Shown one piece after another: positions 1 to 8,574 of a DNA stretch of 59,477 nt. The notes below the pieces were generated by a model. The model ran no database searches and was not told the DNA's origin. It was given only the letters and a program-made list of their open reading frames with translations. The translations under genes were made by a program, and so were the position numbers. This stretch comes from Neorhizobium sp. UBA3556 (GTDB lineage: Bacteria; Pseudomonadota; Alphaproteobacteria; Rhizobiales; Rhizobiaceae): contig DFNX01000008.1 of assembly GCA_002376235.1 (NCBI GenBank), forward strand, positions 81,208-140,684, read 5' to 3'. Position 1 is the stretch's first letter. The number at the start of each line of letters is the position of its first letter.

Positions 1-21
1 AAGGGCAAGAAAGCAGCCTGA
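1..21 (+). CDS. 3' end of an upstream gene (Lys-rich tail)
   Basis: The first 21 bases read as a short open frame ending K-G-K-K-A-A-stop, directly followed by a strong terminator at 39-63. A basic C-terminus would suit a DNA-binding protein, but six residues cannot identify it. Confidence 0.4.
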   Translation, partial: KGKKAA

Positions 22-38
22 TCAACCGGAATGACGAG

Positions 39-63
39 AGGCCGCCCGCAAGGCGGCCTTTTT
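39..63 (+). terminator. Rho-independent terminator
   Basis: A 7-bp GC stem (GGCCGCC at 40-46 with GGCGGCC at 52-58, extended by an A-T pair) with a 5-base loop, followed by five T. It ends transcription of the gene upstream of the window, about 30 bases before the catalase start. Confidence 0.85.
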
Positions 64-90
64 CTGTTTCTTAAACCTGAGGACGGGCAA

Positions 91-2241
91 ATGGCCAAGA
101 AAACACAATCATCAACCGATCACGTCGCCATCCACGATCAGACACTTTCGAGAGGTGCAGGCGGCGAGCTTCATCAGACAGCAGAAGATGGCTTCGATGT
201 GCTGACGACATCACAGGGCGGTCCGGTCGCCGACGATCAGAACACCTTGCGTGTGGGTCCTCGTGGCCCGGCATTGATGGAAGACTTCCACTTCAGAGAG
301 AAGATTTTTCATTTCGACCACGAGCGCATTCCCGAGCGGGTCGTGCATGCGCGCGGTTACGGTGCCCATGGCTATTTCGAGACATATGAATCTCTCGCCA
401 AATATACCCGTGCCGACGTGTTCCAGCGCGCCGGCGAGAAAACCCCTGTCTTCGTTCGCTTCTCGACTGTCGCCGGCAACAAGGGTTCGGCAGACCTTGC
501 GCGCGACGTCCGCGGCTTTGCCGTCAAGATGTACACCAAGGAAGGCAACTGGGACCTGGTCGGCAACAACATTCCGGTCTTCTTTATCCAGGACGCGATC
601 AAGTTTCCTGATCTCATCCATGCGGCCAAGCAAGAGCCGGACCGAGCGTTCCCGCAGGCTCAGACGGCACACGACAACTTTTGGGACTTCATCAGTCTAA
701 CGCCCGAGAGCATGAACATGGTCATGTGGATCATGTCGGACCGGACCATCCCAAGATCGCTGCGCTTCATGGAAGGTTTTGGGGTCCATACTTTCCGGTT
801 CATCAACGACAAGGATCAATCCACCTTCGTCAAATTTCACTGGAAACCGAAGCTCGGCCTACAGTCTGTTGCCTGGAACGAGGCCGTGAAAATCAACGGT
901 GCTGATCCGGACTTCCACCGTCGTGATCTGTGGCAGGCGATTACGACGGGCGACTTCCCGGAATGGGAACTCGGGGTTCAGCTCTTCGATCAGGATTTTG
1001 CTGATAGCTTCGATTTCGACGTCCTCGACCCAACGAAGATCATTCCTGAGGAGGTGGTGCCAGTGAAACCTATTGGCCGACTTGTGCTGGACCGGATGCC
1101 GGACAACTTCTTCGCCGAAACCGAGCAGGTCGCGTTCATGACCCAGAACGTCCCACCAGGGATCGGCTTCAGCAACGACCCTCTGCTGCAGGGTCGCAAC
1201 TTCTCCTACCTCGATACCCAGCTCAAGCGGTTAGGCGGTCCAAATTTCACCCATCTACCGATCAACGCGCCCAAGTGTCCTTTCGCGCATTTCCAGCAGG
1301 ATGGCCATATGGCAATGCGCAATCCGGTCGGACGGGTGAACTATGAGCCGAACTCCTTCGGAGAAGGTCCGCGAGAAAGCAGATCTCGCGGCTACCGTCA
1401 TTTCCCGGCGGAAGAATCCGGCACCAAGGTCCAGCTTCGTCCCGAAAGCTTCGCTGACCACTACAGTCAGGCGCGGCAGTTCTTCATCAGCCAGACACCT
1501 CCGGAACAGCGTCACATCATCATGGCGCTCACCTTCGAGCTCAGCAAGGTCGAGACAGTTGCGATCCGCGAGCGCATGGTTTCCCATCTGCTCAACATAG
1601 ATGAGACACTCGCGTCCGAGGTCGCCCACCGGTTGGGAATGGCCTCCATGCCGAAGGCAGCACCAGCAGCCGTAGCAACACGACAGGATCTTGAGCCGTC
1701 ACCCGCGCTCAGTATTATCGAACGTGGGCCGAAGCGTTTCGAAGGGCGCAAGCTTGGCATACTCGTTACCGACGGTGTCGATGCGAAACTGTTGAAGGCT
1801 CTGATCAGCGCCATCTTGAAGGAAAAGGGCCTTGTCGAGCTCATCGCACCGAAAGTTGGCGGCGTGACGACCTCCGATGGAAGCTTCATTGAGGCGCAGC
1901 ACATGATCGACGGTGGCCCTTCGGTGCTTTTCGATGCTGTTGCACTTCTTGCGTCTGAGGCAGGTCTCGAGGATCTGCTCAAAGAGGCGACCGCACGGGA
2001 TTTCGTGGCGGATGCATTCCAGCATTGCAAATTCATCGGCTACAGCGACGTCGCACTGCCATTGCTCGAGAAGGCTGGGATCACGCAGGAAATCGACGAA
2101 GGTGTTCTGGAGCTCTCCGGCGGCGTGACTTTGACAAGTTTCGTCGAAGAGCTTGGCAAGCTTCGTGTCTGGAGACGTGAGCCGTCTGTAAAGCTCGGCT
2201 CGGCATCGGCAACTGCAACTGCAACTGCAACTGCAACTTGA
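91..2241 (+). CDS. katE: Large-subunit (HPII-type) catalase KatE
   Basis: Clade 2 monofunctional haem catalase of 716 residues; it disproportionates hydrogen peroxide in the cytoplasm. The catalytic His lies in VVHARG (about residue 86), the distal Asn region precedes FFIQDAIKFPD, and the proximal haem Tyr is in NFSYLDTQL (about residue 373). From about residue 550 there is a DJ-1/PfpI-like flavodoxin-fold domain (RKLGILVTDGVD), the hallmark of the large clade. An in-frame ATG at 31 lies before the upstream terminator hairpin, so the ATG at 91, preceded by GAGGACGG, is taken as the start. The C-terminus is an Ala-Thr repeat encoded by a hexanucleotide tandem repeat. Its neighbours are general stress genes, which suggests stationary-phase/EcfG control, but its own promoter is not visible here. 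Confidence 0.95.
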   Translation: MAKKTQSSTDHVAIHDQTLSRGAGGELHQTAEDGFDVLTTSQGGPVADDQNTLRVGPRGPALMEDFHFREKIFHFDHERIPERVVHARGYGAHGYFETYESLAKYTRADVFQRAGEKTPVFVRFSTVAGNKGSADLARDVRGFAVKMYTKEGNWDLVGNNIPVFFIQDAIKFPDLIHAAKQEPDRAFPQAQTAHDNFWDFISLTPESMNMVMWIMSDRTIPRSLRFMEGFGVHTFRFINDKDQSTFVKFHWKPKLGLQSVAWNEAVKINGADPDFHRRDLWQAITTGDFPEWELGVQLFDQDFADSFDFDVLDPTKIIPEEVVPVKPIGRLVLDRMPDNFFAETEQVAFMTQNVPPGIGFSNDPLLQGRNFSYLDTQLKRLGGPNFTHLPINAPKCPFAHFQQDGHMAMRNPVGRVNYEPNSFGEGPRESRSRGYRHFPAEESGTKVQLRPESFADHYSQARQFFISQTPPEQRHIIMALTFELSKVETVAIRERMVSHLLNIDETLASEVAHRLGMASMPKAAPAAVATRQDLEPSPALSIIERGPKRFEGRKLGILVTDGVDAKLLKALISAILKEKGLVELIAPKVGGVTTSDGSFIEAQHMIDGGPSVLFDAVALLASEAGLEDLLKEATARDFVADAFQHCKFIGYSDVALPLLEKAGITQEIDEGVLELSGGVTLTSFVEELGKLRVWRREPSVKLGSASATATATATAT
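2209..2238 (+). repeat. Hexanucleotide tandem repeat (GCAACT)x5 in katE
   Basis: Five perfect copies of GCAACT encode (Ala-Thr)5 as the last residues before the katE stop codon. Being a multiple of three, copy-number change would only lengthen or shorten the tail. Confidence 0.9.
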
Positions 2242-2253
2242 ACACAATCATTC

Positions 2254-2276
2254 GGCGCGGGTCTTAGGCTCGCGCC
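2254..2276. terminator. GC-rich stem-loop between convergent genes
   Basis: GGCGCG (2254-2259) pairs with CGCGCC (2271-2276) around an 11-base loop. It lies between the end of katE and the end of the convergent response regulator. No T-run follows on either side, so termination is only suggested by position. Confidence 0.3.
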
Positions 2277-2341
2277 GTATCGCTACCGAAGAACAATGAG
2301 AATGCGATCAACGAGACTTGGCGGCTGAGAGGCAACGCCGA

Positions 2342-2722
2342 TCAGCTTGCCTGCCGCCGCTCTCCGTCGAATGTCATATCGGCCACGATCGATGCGATTG
2401 CGTCCAACCGGTAAGGCTTGGCAACAAAGACCGCGTCGTCGGGCAACTCGTCTGCTTTCGGGCGGTGTCTCCCTGATGCTATGATAACTGGAACATTCAT
2501 GCGCGTATCGGAAATCATCCGAGCGAGATCGAAGCCGCTAAGGTCACCCGGCATGTCCACGTCCGTCACGACAGCGTCGATCTTCCGCTTGCCCAGGATC
2601 GCGACGGCTTCGAGGACGTTTCCGGCCTCAATCACCTCATAGCCTTCGTCCATTAAAGTGTCGGCCAACAACATCCGGATAAGGATCTCGTCTTCGACGA
2701 TGAGAACTGTACGCTGATACAT
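2342..2722 (-). CDS. Single-domain response regulator (CheY-like receiver)
   Basis: 126 residues forming one receiver domain and nothing else. Acidic residues E10-D11, the phospho-acceptor D54 in TDVDMPG and the conserved K102 in AKPY are all present. There is no output domain, so it must act by protein contact, as in phosphorelays or on a partner kinase. Rhizobial receiver-only proteins of this kind often sit near stress genes. GGAG precedes the ATG by about 8 bases. No histidine kinase is adjacent, so its partner is unknown. Confidence 0.85.
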   Translation of the reverse strand: MYQRTVLIVEDEILIRMLLADTLMDEGYEVIEAGNVLEAVAILGKRKIDAVVTDVDMPGDLSGFDLARMISDTRMNVPVIIASGRHRPKADELPDDAVFVAKPYRLDAIASIVADMTFDGERRQAS

Positions 2723-3066
2723 GGCAGTCTCCGCTCCGTGGTCACAAGATCAACTCATGTGCCCAGATTTCGATCGCCCCTCGGGACGGAGTATTTGCCA
2801 ACATATTTAATAAAATCCGAATGAATTCGGCTTGGGACGGAAAAGCGACGTGGCCACCGACACCGCAAATGTGCATTTGCCGAGAGCCAATTGCTTTCCG
2901 ATTTTTGGGTAACGCCCGTCGCAAGCGTCGGAGCCGGTCACTGCCAGCCTCGACTTCCTTCGATATAAGGGATCTCGATGAGCACCTGCTGCAGGGGAGA
3001 ACGTTCCGTTGTCGTGGCGAAGGAAGACCGACCCGGCGAGGTTACTGATTGATCTGACGCAGAGAT
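2723..3066. other. Non-coding stretch between divergent genes
   Basis: About 340 bases between the response regulator start and the csbD-like promoter. The open frames here lack a ribosome site or recognisable protein character. It must contain the response regulator promoter, but I see no clear -35/-10 or GGAAC box on the minus strand. Confidence 0.5.
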
Positions 3067-3092
3067 GGAACGGAAGTGGCTCCCGCGCAGTT
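3067..3092 (+). promoter_or_regulatory. EcfG-type promoter upstream of csbD-like gene
   Basis: GGAAC at 3067-3071, 17-base spacer, then AGTT at 3089-3092. This fits the alphaproteobacterial general-stress consensus GGAAC-N16/17-cGTT with one mismatch. It lies about 45 bases before the csbD-like start. Confidence 0.55.
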
Positions 3093-3134
3093 TGATCCTT
3101 GAACCATCACGGTTCCCGAAAAAGGAGTACGATC

Positions 3135-3326
3135 ATGGGCAGCATGTCCGACAAGGTAGCAGGCAAGACCAATGAACTCGCCGGCAAGGCACGTCAGGCC
3201 GCCGGTGATGCGACCGGCAATCACGAAATGAAGGCCAAGGGTGCCGCGCAGGAAGCCAAGGGCGATGCGCAGCAGTTCAAAGGCAAGGCGAAAGATGCCG
3301 CCAAGGACATCGTAGACCGCGCGTGA
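3135..3326 (+). CDS. CsbD-family stress protein
   Basis: 63 residues, highly hydrophilic, with repeats of the type GKxxELAGKARQAAG and KGKAKDAAKD, the signature of the CsbD family. Family members are induced by general stress; their molecular role is unknown. AAGGAG at 3122-3127 sets the ATG at 3135; an in-frame ATG at 3144 is an alternative. It is a single-gene unit, with an EcfG-like promoter upstream and a strong terminator downstream. Confidence 0.85.
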   Translation: MGSMSDKVAGKTNELAGKARQAAGDATGNHEMKAKGAAQEAKGDAQQFKGKAKDAAKDIVDRA

Positions 3327-3346
3327 GCCCGGCGCCCGCCCAAATC

Positions 3347-3371
3347 AGCCCGCTGTTCGGCGGGCTTTTTT
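3347..3371 (+). terminator. Rho-independent terminator after csbD-like gene
   Basis: AGCCCGC (3347-3353) pairs with GCGGGCT (3360-3366) around a 6-base loop, followed by a run of T. It closes the csbD-like unit. Confidence 0.9.
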
Positions 3372-3395
3372 GTGTCCTAAGCTTGGGCGCCGCCA

Positions 3396-3653
3396 ATGAT
3401 CGAGCAAACTCAATCGACGATCCTAGCTTGTGTTGCAAGTCGCCCTGGAGGCACAACATGCCCGAGCGAAATAGCCCGCAGCCTTGCAAAGGATCAGAAC
3501 ATCCCGCTCCAATGGCGTAAATTCATGCCAGTCGTCCATGACGCGGTCGATGAATTGCTGGCACGCGGCGAAATAACTCTCACATGGAAGTCTGTCGTCA
3601 TGATCGAGCGAGCGGGTCCTTACCGAATAAGCGCTCGCAATCAGATGGATTGA
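3396..3653 (+). CDS. DUF3253 family protein
   Basis: 85 residues. It contains the pattern of DUF3253 proteins: CPSEIARSL near residue 22, then WRKFMPVVHDAVDELLARGEI, then a segment ending GPYRISARNQMD. The layout resembles a small winged-helix fold, and the family has no established function. It starts 25 bases after the csbD terminator, so it needs its own promoter, which I do not see clearly. Confidence 0.7.
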   Translation: MIEQTQSTILACVASRPGGTTCPSEIARSLAKDQNIPLQWRKFMPVVHDAVDELLARGEITLTWKSVVMIERAGPYRISARNQMD

Positions 3654-3726
3654 TGGTTGATGTCGCGAACAGACAGCTAAGGGACGAATAGCTTCAGATC
3701 GATGAGCATGCCTCTCAACGCCATGG

Positions 3727-4377
3727 TTAGCCAGCCTCCGGAAGCCGCGTCGTGGCACGATTGATATAGTCGACCAAGGCACGGGCAGCCGCAAAGGACT
3801 TCACCGTTTCCTCTACCAGACTGGGAGACATCAACATCTCGTCTGAGATACCGCGACATGCGCCAAAGTTCCTGAGATTGAAGAAATCAAGCGCATCATG
3901 ATTCTTCATGTAACCCTTGCCGCCGGCGTCATGCCCGCCTGTCAAGCCATTCGGGAAGTATTTCTGAAAGAGCGGACCTTCAACGATACCTCTCCATTTA
4001 CCGGTATGGCTCGCGATCGTCTGCCGTAAAATGCGAGCAAGACGCGGGGGCGGAAGCAACGCTCCCCCTCCGCTATAAGAACGCGAGGGGGAAATCTCCA
4101 TGAAGTAAGTCGCAGCAGCATTTTTCGATAGTGACACGCGCACAGCGATCAACCCCACACCTTTCGAAATCGGCACTCTTGCCAAACATCTCCGCGGGTC
4201 GGGGTTAGCTTCGACGATACGAGGATCTACCGATCCGGCACGTGCGATCAGCTGCGATGTGAACTCCATGAGATCGCAGCGAGCGCAATCGATTTGGACT
4301 TTGTTGTCGGTCAGCCACTCCGCGTCATGGTCATCGGAGGCTTCCAACAGAAATTTTATCGTCGACTGATCAATCAT
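3727..4377 (-). CDS. DUF2461 family protein
   Basis: 216 residues. It begins IDQSTIKFLLEASDDHDAEWL, the opening of DUF2461 (TIGR02453) proteins, and carries FMEISPSRSYSGGG and GKGYMKNHDALDFF in the middle. Function is unknown. The frame stays open upstream to 4503, but the ATG at 4377 has GGAACG about 5 bases before it and gives the family's usual N-terminus; ATG at 4389 is the alternative. It is divergent from the SDR gene. Confidence 0.75.
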   Translation of the reverse strand: MIDQSTIKFLLEASDDHDAEWLTDNKVQIDCARCDLMEFTSQLIARAGSVDPRIVEANPDPRRCLARVPISKGVGLIAVRVSLSKNAAATYFMEISPSRSYSGGGALLPPPRLARILRQTIASHTGKWRGIVEGPLFQKYFPNGLTGGHDAGGKGYMKNHDALDFFNLRNFGACRGISDEMLMSPSLVEETVKSFAAARALVDYINRATTRLPEAG

Positions 4378-4640
4378 ACGTCGTTCCATTGCCCGGCAGA
4401 TAAGTAATATGCCTCGAGAGCGATTGCTGGAACATAAAAGGAACAAAAATATGTCCGGCTCCAGCGGTCGAAAGTTTGGAACAGATTTCAGTGCGCTCAG
4501 CACGGACGAGTCGGTAGCGACAGGGTTTCCAGTTCAGATCCGCCGAAGGCATGGATTAGGTACTGGTCGGAGACATCGCAGTCGCAGCGACGCAACCCTG
4601 CAGGCCCAGGCGCGGACGAGCCACGGCATGCCAGAGAAAT

Positions 4641-4665
4641 GGAACGAGCATCCCTGTCGCTCGTT
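4641..4665 (+). promoter_or_regulatory. EcfG-type promoter upstream of SDR gene
   Basis: Exact match to the general-stress consensus: GGAAC (4641-4645), 16-base spacer, CGTT (4662-4665). It lies about 65 bases before the SDR start codon. The rest of the 350-base divergent interval has no gene that I can support. Confidence 0.8.
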
Positions 4666-4729
4666 GGGCAACCTGAACCGTTTCGACCGCACACGGCGAA
4701 ACTGGGAAACGGCAGCAGAAGGAGTCCAT

Positions 4730-5623
4730 ATGACCGATCGCCTAACCATGCAGGATCCCCGCAACCAGTACCCTAGGCCCCCCTTCCCGGAACAGCCCCA
4801 GCCGGTTCCCGGCATCGCAGGCCAAATGAATCCAAGGGCGGACCATGGCGAAACGAGTTACGAAGGCTCCGGCAAGCTCGCCGGCAGGAAGGCGCTGATC
4901 ACAGGCGGCGACAGCGGGATCGGAAGAGCAGCGGCGATCGCGTATGCCCGCGAAGGTGCCGATGTCGCGATCTCATATCTCGAGAGCGAGGAGGCCGACG
5001 CTCGAGAGGTCATCGATCTTATCAAGGCCGAGGGGCGAAAGGCGGTGGCATTGCCAGGCGATATTAAGGATGAGAACTGGTGCAGGAGACTGGTCGAAGA
5101 AGCCGTATCCGCGCTGGATGGCCTGGACATCCTCGTCATCAACGCCGGACGTCAGCAGTTCCGTGAAGACGTCTCCAAGGTCACGTCCGAAGACTTCGAC
5201 AAAACCCTGAAGACAAACCTTTATGCGTTGCATTGGACGATACAGGCTGCAGTCCCGCATCTGCCCGCTGGCGCCTCCGTGATCACCACGGCCTCCGTGC
5301 AGGCCTACGATCCATCGGCCATCCTTCTCGATTACGCGACGACGAAGGCCGGAATCGTCGCTTATACCAAGGCGCTCGCGGCGCAACTGATCGAAAAGGG
5401 CATCCGTGCGAACGTCGTCGCCCCTGGCCCGTTCTGGACTGTGCTTCAGTCTTCCGGTGGCCAGCCACAAGAGAAGGTCACGAAGTTTGGCGAACAGAGC
5501 AAGTTCGGACGGCCAGGCCAGCCTGTCGAGATCGCTCCCATCTATGTTCTGCTTGCCAGCCAGGAAGCAAGCTACATCACTGGCGAAGTTTACGGCGTGA
5601 CCGGTGGAGCCGGGATCGCCTGA
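4730..5623 (+). CDS. Short-chain dehydrogenase (YghA/general-stress type)
   Basis: 297 residues. A Pro-rich N-terminal extension (about 45 residues) precedes a Rossmann SDR domain with TGGDSGIGRA cofactor motif, NAG motif (INAGRQQ), catalytic Ser in TTASVQAY and YxxxK in YATTKAGI. The N-terminal extension with PFPEQPQ is typical of stress-induced SDRs such as YghA/YdaD; the substrate is unknown. AAGGAG just before 4730 and the family N-terminus decide the start, although the frame is open from 4409. A perfect EcfG-type promoter upstream suggests general stress control. Confidence 0.9.
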   Translation: MTDRLTMQDPRNQYPRPPFPEQPQPVPGIAGQMNPRADHGETSYEGSGKLAGRKALITGGDSGIGRAAAIAYAREGADVAISYLESEEADAREVIDLIKAEGRKAVALPGDIKDENWCRRLVEEAVSALDGLDILVINAGRQQFREDVSKVTSEDFDKTLKTNLYALHWTIQAAVPHLPAGASVITTASVQAYDPSAILLDYATTKAGIVAYTKALAAQLIEKGIRANVVAPGPFWTVLQSSGGQPQEKVTKFGEQSKFGRPGQPVEIAPIYVLLASQEASYITGEVYGVTGGAGIA

Positions 5624-5625
5624 AG

Positions 5626-5689
5626 CTAAAGCGGAGGCGGCGGATAGCCGTCTCCCTCACCGCTTGGCGAGGCGGCAGCATCGCTTTAG
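5626..5689 (+). terminator. Possible terminator after SDR gene
   Basis: CTAAAGCG (5626-5633) is the exact inverse of CGCTTTAG (5682-5689), with GC-rich sequence between and TCTTTT after it. The long loop makes this uncertain. Confidence 0.3.
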
Positions 5690-5850
5690 TCTTTTGACGG
5701 CCCTGGCGCAAAAGATCAGGCGACCTCCGCGCTGCTCAAACCGCATGGTCACTTGTTTAAGCGACCGCTAAGCATCCCAGTAATCATGCCATGCGTTCGC
5801 GGCATGACTGCTCTCTTTTATATCATTTGCTTAATATTCGCGCGGTGACG

Positions 5851-5875
5851 GGAACTTACCCGGTAGTGCGACGTT
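5851..5875 (+). promoter_or_regulatory. EcfG-type promoter upstream of DUF982 gene
   Basis: Exact consensus: GGAAC (5851-5855), 16-base spacer, CGTT (5872-5875). It is about 30 bases from the DUF982 start codon, implying a very short leader. Confidence 0.8.
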
Positions 5876-5906
5876 TCTTGCGGCGAATCTATAGGGAGTT
5901 CAACAC

Positions 5907-6164
5907 ATGTCTGGTCCAAACGCACGATGGAATGAACCTGTCGAGCTCACCTCCCCGTCGGGCTCACTCAAGGTAAGCGGTCCTTTCGAGGCACTCGCGC
6001 ACATGACGGAGAATTGGCCAGCTCAGCAAGGGCTTGATTTCGTCCGCGCCCGCAGTGCCTGCCGCGGCGCGATTGCGGGTCACAGGACTGTCGACGAGGC
6101 GCGTATCGCCTTCGAAGCGGCGGCCAGCGAAGCCCGCAAGCAATTCGACCTCCGCCGACATTAG
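5907..6164 (+). CDS. DUF982 family protein
   Basis: 85 residues with the DUF982 layout: an N-terminal beta part (W..PVELTSPSG), LAHMTENWP at the centre and a C-terminal helix ARSACRGAIAG...ARIAFEAAASEA. The family is almost confined to rhizobia, often on plasmids, with no known function. AGGGAG lies 9 bases before ATG. A second, diverged member is encoded at 8926-9222. Confidence 0.85.
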   Translation: MSGPNARWNEPVELTSPSGSLKVSGPFEALAHMTENWPAQQGLDFVRARSACRGAIAGHRTVDEARIAFEAAASEARKQFDLRRH

Positions 6165-6304
6165 CCCGCAGAAGAGCATCGGGCCAAAGTGCCCAATGGT
6201 TTAACGTTCACATCGATTGCCCCGGAACACGTCGAGCCCATCCAAGGTGTTTCGAGCTACGGGGTCTCAGCAAGGGACCTCTCAAGGTTGATCCGTTCTC
6301 TATC

Positions 6305-6330
6305 GGAACAAGTTCCAACTCTATGGGGTT
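6305..6330 (+). promoter_or_regulatory. Possible EcfG-type promoter upstream of DUF2177 gene
   Basis: GGAAC (6305-6309), 17-base spacer, GGTT (6327-6330). One mismatch from consensus; about 38 bases before the gene. Confidence 0.4.
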
Positions 6331-6367
6331 CCCGATCTACAGAGATCCAGCTGAGGACGCTCGCTCC

Positions 6368-6769
6368 ATGAAGATTTTCGGCATTGCTTACGCCGGCACG
6401 CTCATCTCATTCCTGCTGGTCGATGCCATCTGGCTCGGGCTTGTCGCCAAAAACTTCTATCGAAATCAGCTCGGCGACATGATGCTTCCATCTCCGAATT
6501 TTGCAGTCGCCGCGGTCTTTTATCTTTTCTTTGCCGCAGCGATTGTCATTCTCGCTGTCAGACCTGCCTTGGGTTCCGGTTCGATCTGGATGGCAGTCGG
6601 CTACGGCGCGGTTTTAGGTCTGGCCGCCTACGGCACCTATGACGTGACGAACCTATCGACGCTCAAAGGGTGGCCGATCACTCTGACCCTTGTCGATCTT
6701 GCTTGGGGCACGGTCTTGACGGCAGCGGCAAGCGCCTGCGGATATGCAGCGGCCCGATCCTTCGGATAG
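6368..6769 (+). CDS. DUF2177 family inner-membrane protein
   Basis: 133 residues with four hydrophobic segments (residues about 3-23, 45-65, 72-92, 107-127) and the family patterns DAIWLGLVAKNFY and YGTYDVTNLSTLKGWP. DUF2177 proteins are small membrane proteins of unknown role. The ATG at 6368 gives the family N-terminus; the frame is open further upstream without a good start. The next gene begins 6 bases after its stop, so the two are probably co-transcribed. Confidence 0.85.
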   Translation: MKIFGIAYAGTLISFLLVDAIWLGLVAKNFYRNQLGDMMLPSPNFAVAAVFYLFFAAAIVILAVRPALGSGSIWMAVGYGAVLGLAAYGTYDVTNLSTLKGWPITLTLVDLAWGTVLTAAASACGYAAARSFG

Positions 6770-6775
6770 ACCGCC

Positions 6776-7273
6776 ATGATCTACTTCACGGGAGACACGC
6801 ATTTCGGCGATCCGCGCGTCCTGCGCATCGACCGGCGCCCGTTCTCCAACATGGCCGAGCACGACGCGGCACTTATCTCTGACTGGAATAATGTTGTGGG
6901 AGAGGATGACGAAATTTGGCATCTTGGAGATTTCATGTCGGTCAGGGCCGGACCCTGCGCCGATCTCCTCGCCAAATTGAACGGGCGCAAACATCTAATC
7001 ATTGGCAACAATGATCCGGAGGAGACGACCGGCTCAAATGGCTGGGCTAGCGTCCAGCATTATGCAGAACTCCGTGAGGCCGGACACCATCTCGTCCTGT
7101 GCCACTACGCCTTCCGGACCTGGAACCAGATGGGGAAGGGATCGATGAATCTCCATGGCCACTCGCACGGACGATTGAAACCAGTCCCAAGGCAATTCGA
7201 CGTTGGCGTCGATGCGCAGGGGCTGCGCCCGGTATCGCTGGAGCAGTTGCTGTTATCGCGCCGGAGATCATAG
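6776..7273 (+). CDS. Calcineurin-like metallophosphoesterase
   Basis: 165 residues. All metal-binding motifs of the family are present: DTHFGD at 6-11 region, GDF (HLGDF), GNND, the His in LCHYAF, and GHSHG near the C-terminus. It would hydrolyse a phosphomonoester or diester in the cytoplasm; the substrate cannot be read from sequence. It follows the DUF2177 gene by 6 bases in an apparent two-gene unit. Confidence 0.85.
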   Translation: MIYFTGDTHFGDPRVLRIDRRPFSNMAEHDAALISDWNNVVGEDDEIWHLGDFMSVRAGPCADLLAKLNGRKHLIIGNNDPEETTGSNGWASVQHYAELREAGHHLVLCHYAFRTWNQMGKGSMNLHGHSHGRLKPVPRQFDVGVDAQGLRPVSLEQLLLSRRRS

Positions 7274-7384
7274 CGTCGCGAGTGAACCACGCCGGCCGGC
7301 AAAGTGTCAGCTGCTGGCAAGTCGCGACCTCTTATGTCATGAAGCGGCGTATGCAAGGTGGAACTGCGAGACATTGGAGGATAA

Positions 7385-7612
7385 ATGGATAGGTTTGCAG
7401 AAACCGAAAACGCACTTGTCGCGCGACTGCGCGTCCTCAAGGCATCTCCCGACATGTCGATCAACCTTCTCGACATCCATTCACCCTTGGAAGCGGCCGG
7501 CTTCTCTAAAGACGAGGTGACCGCCGTCCTCAACGCTCTTGAGCAGGACAAGATCGTGACCGTCGTTCCGGGCGGGCGGCTGCTTGTTCTGAGGGAACTT
7601 CCGGAGGTATAA
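7385..7612 (+). CDS. Small hypothetical protein
   Basis: 75 residues, unrecognised. GGAGG sits 6 bases before the ATG. The layout (ENALVARLRVLKASPDM, then SPLEAAGFSKDEVTAVLNALEQDKIVTVVPGGRLLVL) looks like a small winged-helix module with a beta-hairpin wing, so a nucleic-acid-binding role is conceivable but only inferred. Confidence 0.6.
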   Translation: MDRFAETENALVARLRVLKASPDMSINLLDIHSPLEAAGFSKDEVTAVLNALEQDKIVTVVPGGRLLVLRELPEV

Positions 7613-7648
7613 TTCCACGCTCCGCCTCCGAGGCAATTCCTTGGCCAC

Positions 7649-7858
7649 CTAAGCTCTCTTGAGCGTTCCAGGCTTATGGGCCGCCTGCTTTCCGGATTTC
7701 TCGCTTTCGACGATCATTTGCGGATCCTCCTTGGATGCTTTGACCTCGTGGCCTTTGATATGCGTGTCCGAGGTTTGCTTTCTGATGACCTTGCCCGTCG
7801 TCTTTCCCTGGCCTGTCTCCCACGAGACCTTATCGCCCTTTTTCAGATTGTCGTTCAT
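7649..7858 (-). CDS. DUF2945 (HVA1/Tudor-like) small protein
   Basis: 69 residues with the DUF2945 pattern: KKGDKVSWETGQGKTTGKV, KGHEVKASKEDPQ and VESEKSGKQAAHKPGTLKR. The family has an SH3/Tudor-like fold and turns up in stress contexts. The frame is open upstream, but the ATG at 7858 gives exactly the family's N-terminus and has GAGAGC before it. Confidence 0.85.
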   Translation of the reverse strand: MNDNLKKGDKVSWETGQGKTTGKVIRKQTSDTHIKGHEVKASKEDPQMIVESEKSGKQAAHKPGTLKRA

Positions 7859-7996
7859 TGAGCTCTCTTTAATCCGGGCTGACCGTGGATGGAGGACTGA
7901 TGTCCGCTGGGTCCACGAGGTCAATGTCGTCGTGGTTAGCGAACTCGTCATCGGTCTCCTGTTTAACCTTTGTCACGTCATCGGTTGCCTGCTCAC

Positions 7997-8503
7997 CTAG
8001 TTACTGCTGCTCCTGCGCACGTCTGCAATGGTCCTCGTGCGCTTACTCTGGGCGACCTTCGTCCTCCCAGATTCTGTAGGTCCGCTCGCGTTGCTGCGGT
8101 TCGCGTTCATCGTTGCCTCCCTTTGTTGCGGAAAGATAACTTCGATGCGCCGCTCCTGTTTCCGAAGAGCAGGAAAGAAATGGAGCATACCGTCTGGCTG
8201 ATGTTCATCCTCCCGATGGAGGCGGTATTGAACCGTGGGCCAAGTCCGATACCGTGACGGACGGACAAGGATACCCGCCTGGTCTTTCGGCCACGGCCCC
8301 TCGTCCCCGACGAGGAACGAACGCGCTTCCAGAAGGTTTAAGCTAGACAAATTCCAGGAGGGTCCAATGGCTTCGATGACGATGGAATCTTGCAGCTCTT
8401 TTTCCATCGCCGCGATCACGTCCGGCGGCTTTGATCCAGACGTCACATAATGATCGACGGGCTGTTCGAGCTTGAGGCGAAGGTCGCCGGCGATGCTGTT
8501 CAT
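7997..8503 (-). CDS. Hypothetical protein
   Basis: 168 residues, unrecognised. GAGGAAG five bases before the ATG at 8503 is a convincing ribosome site. The first 50 residues (SIAGDLRLKLEQPVDHYV...EKELQDSIVIEAIG) look like a folded helical segment; the C-terminal part is Arg/Ser-rich and less protein-like. A second ATG at 8110 in the same frame is preceded by GGGAGG and could give a separate 37-residue product. Confidence 0.45.
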   Translation of the reverse strand: MNSIAGDLRLKLEQPVDHYVTSGSKPPDVIAAMEKELQDSIVIEAIGPSWNLSSLNLLEARSFLVGDEGPWPKDQAGILVRPSRYRTWPTVQYRLHREDEHQPDGMLHFFPALRKQERRIEVIFPQQREATMNANRSNASGPTESGRTKVAQSKRTRTIADVRRSSSN

Positions 8504-8574
8504 GTCGACTTCCTCAGTGTTTCGCTGGACGGTGATCGCCCGGGCTTGGCCACCGACTTTGCCCTTTGGCGTTT

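Noticed and set aside
7885..8257. Plus-strand frames between DUF2945 and the DUF4142 relic.
   Set aside because: Low-complexity Ser/Arg composition and no ribosome sites; the minus-strand gene with GAGGAAG is better supported.
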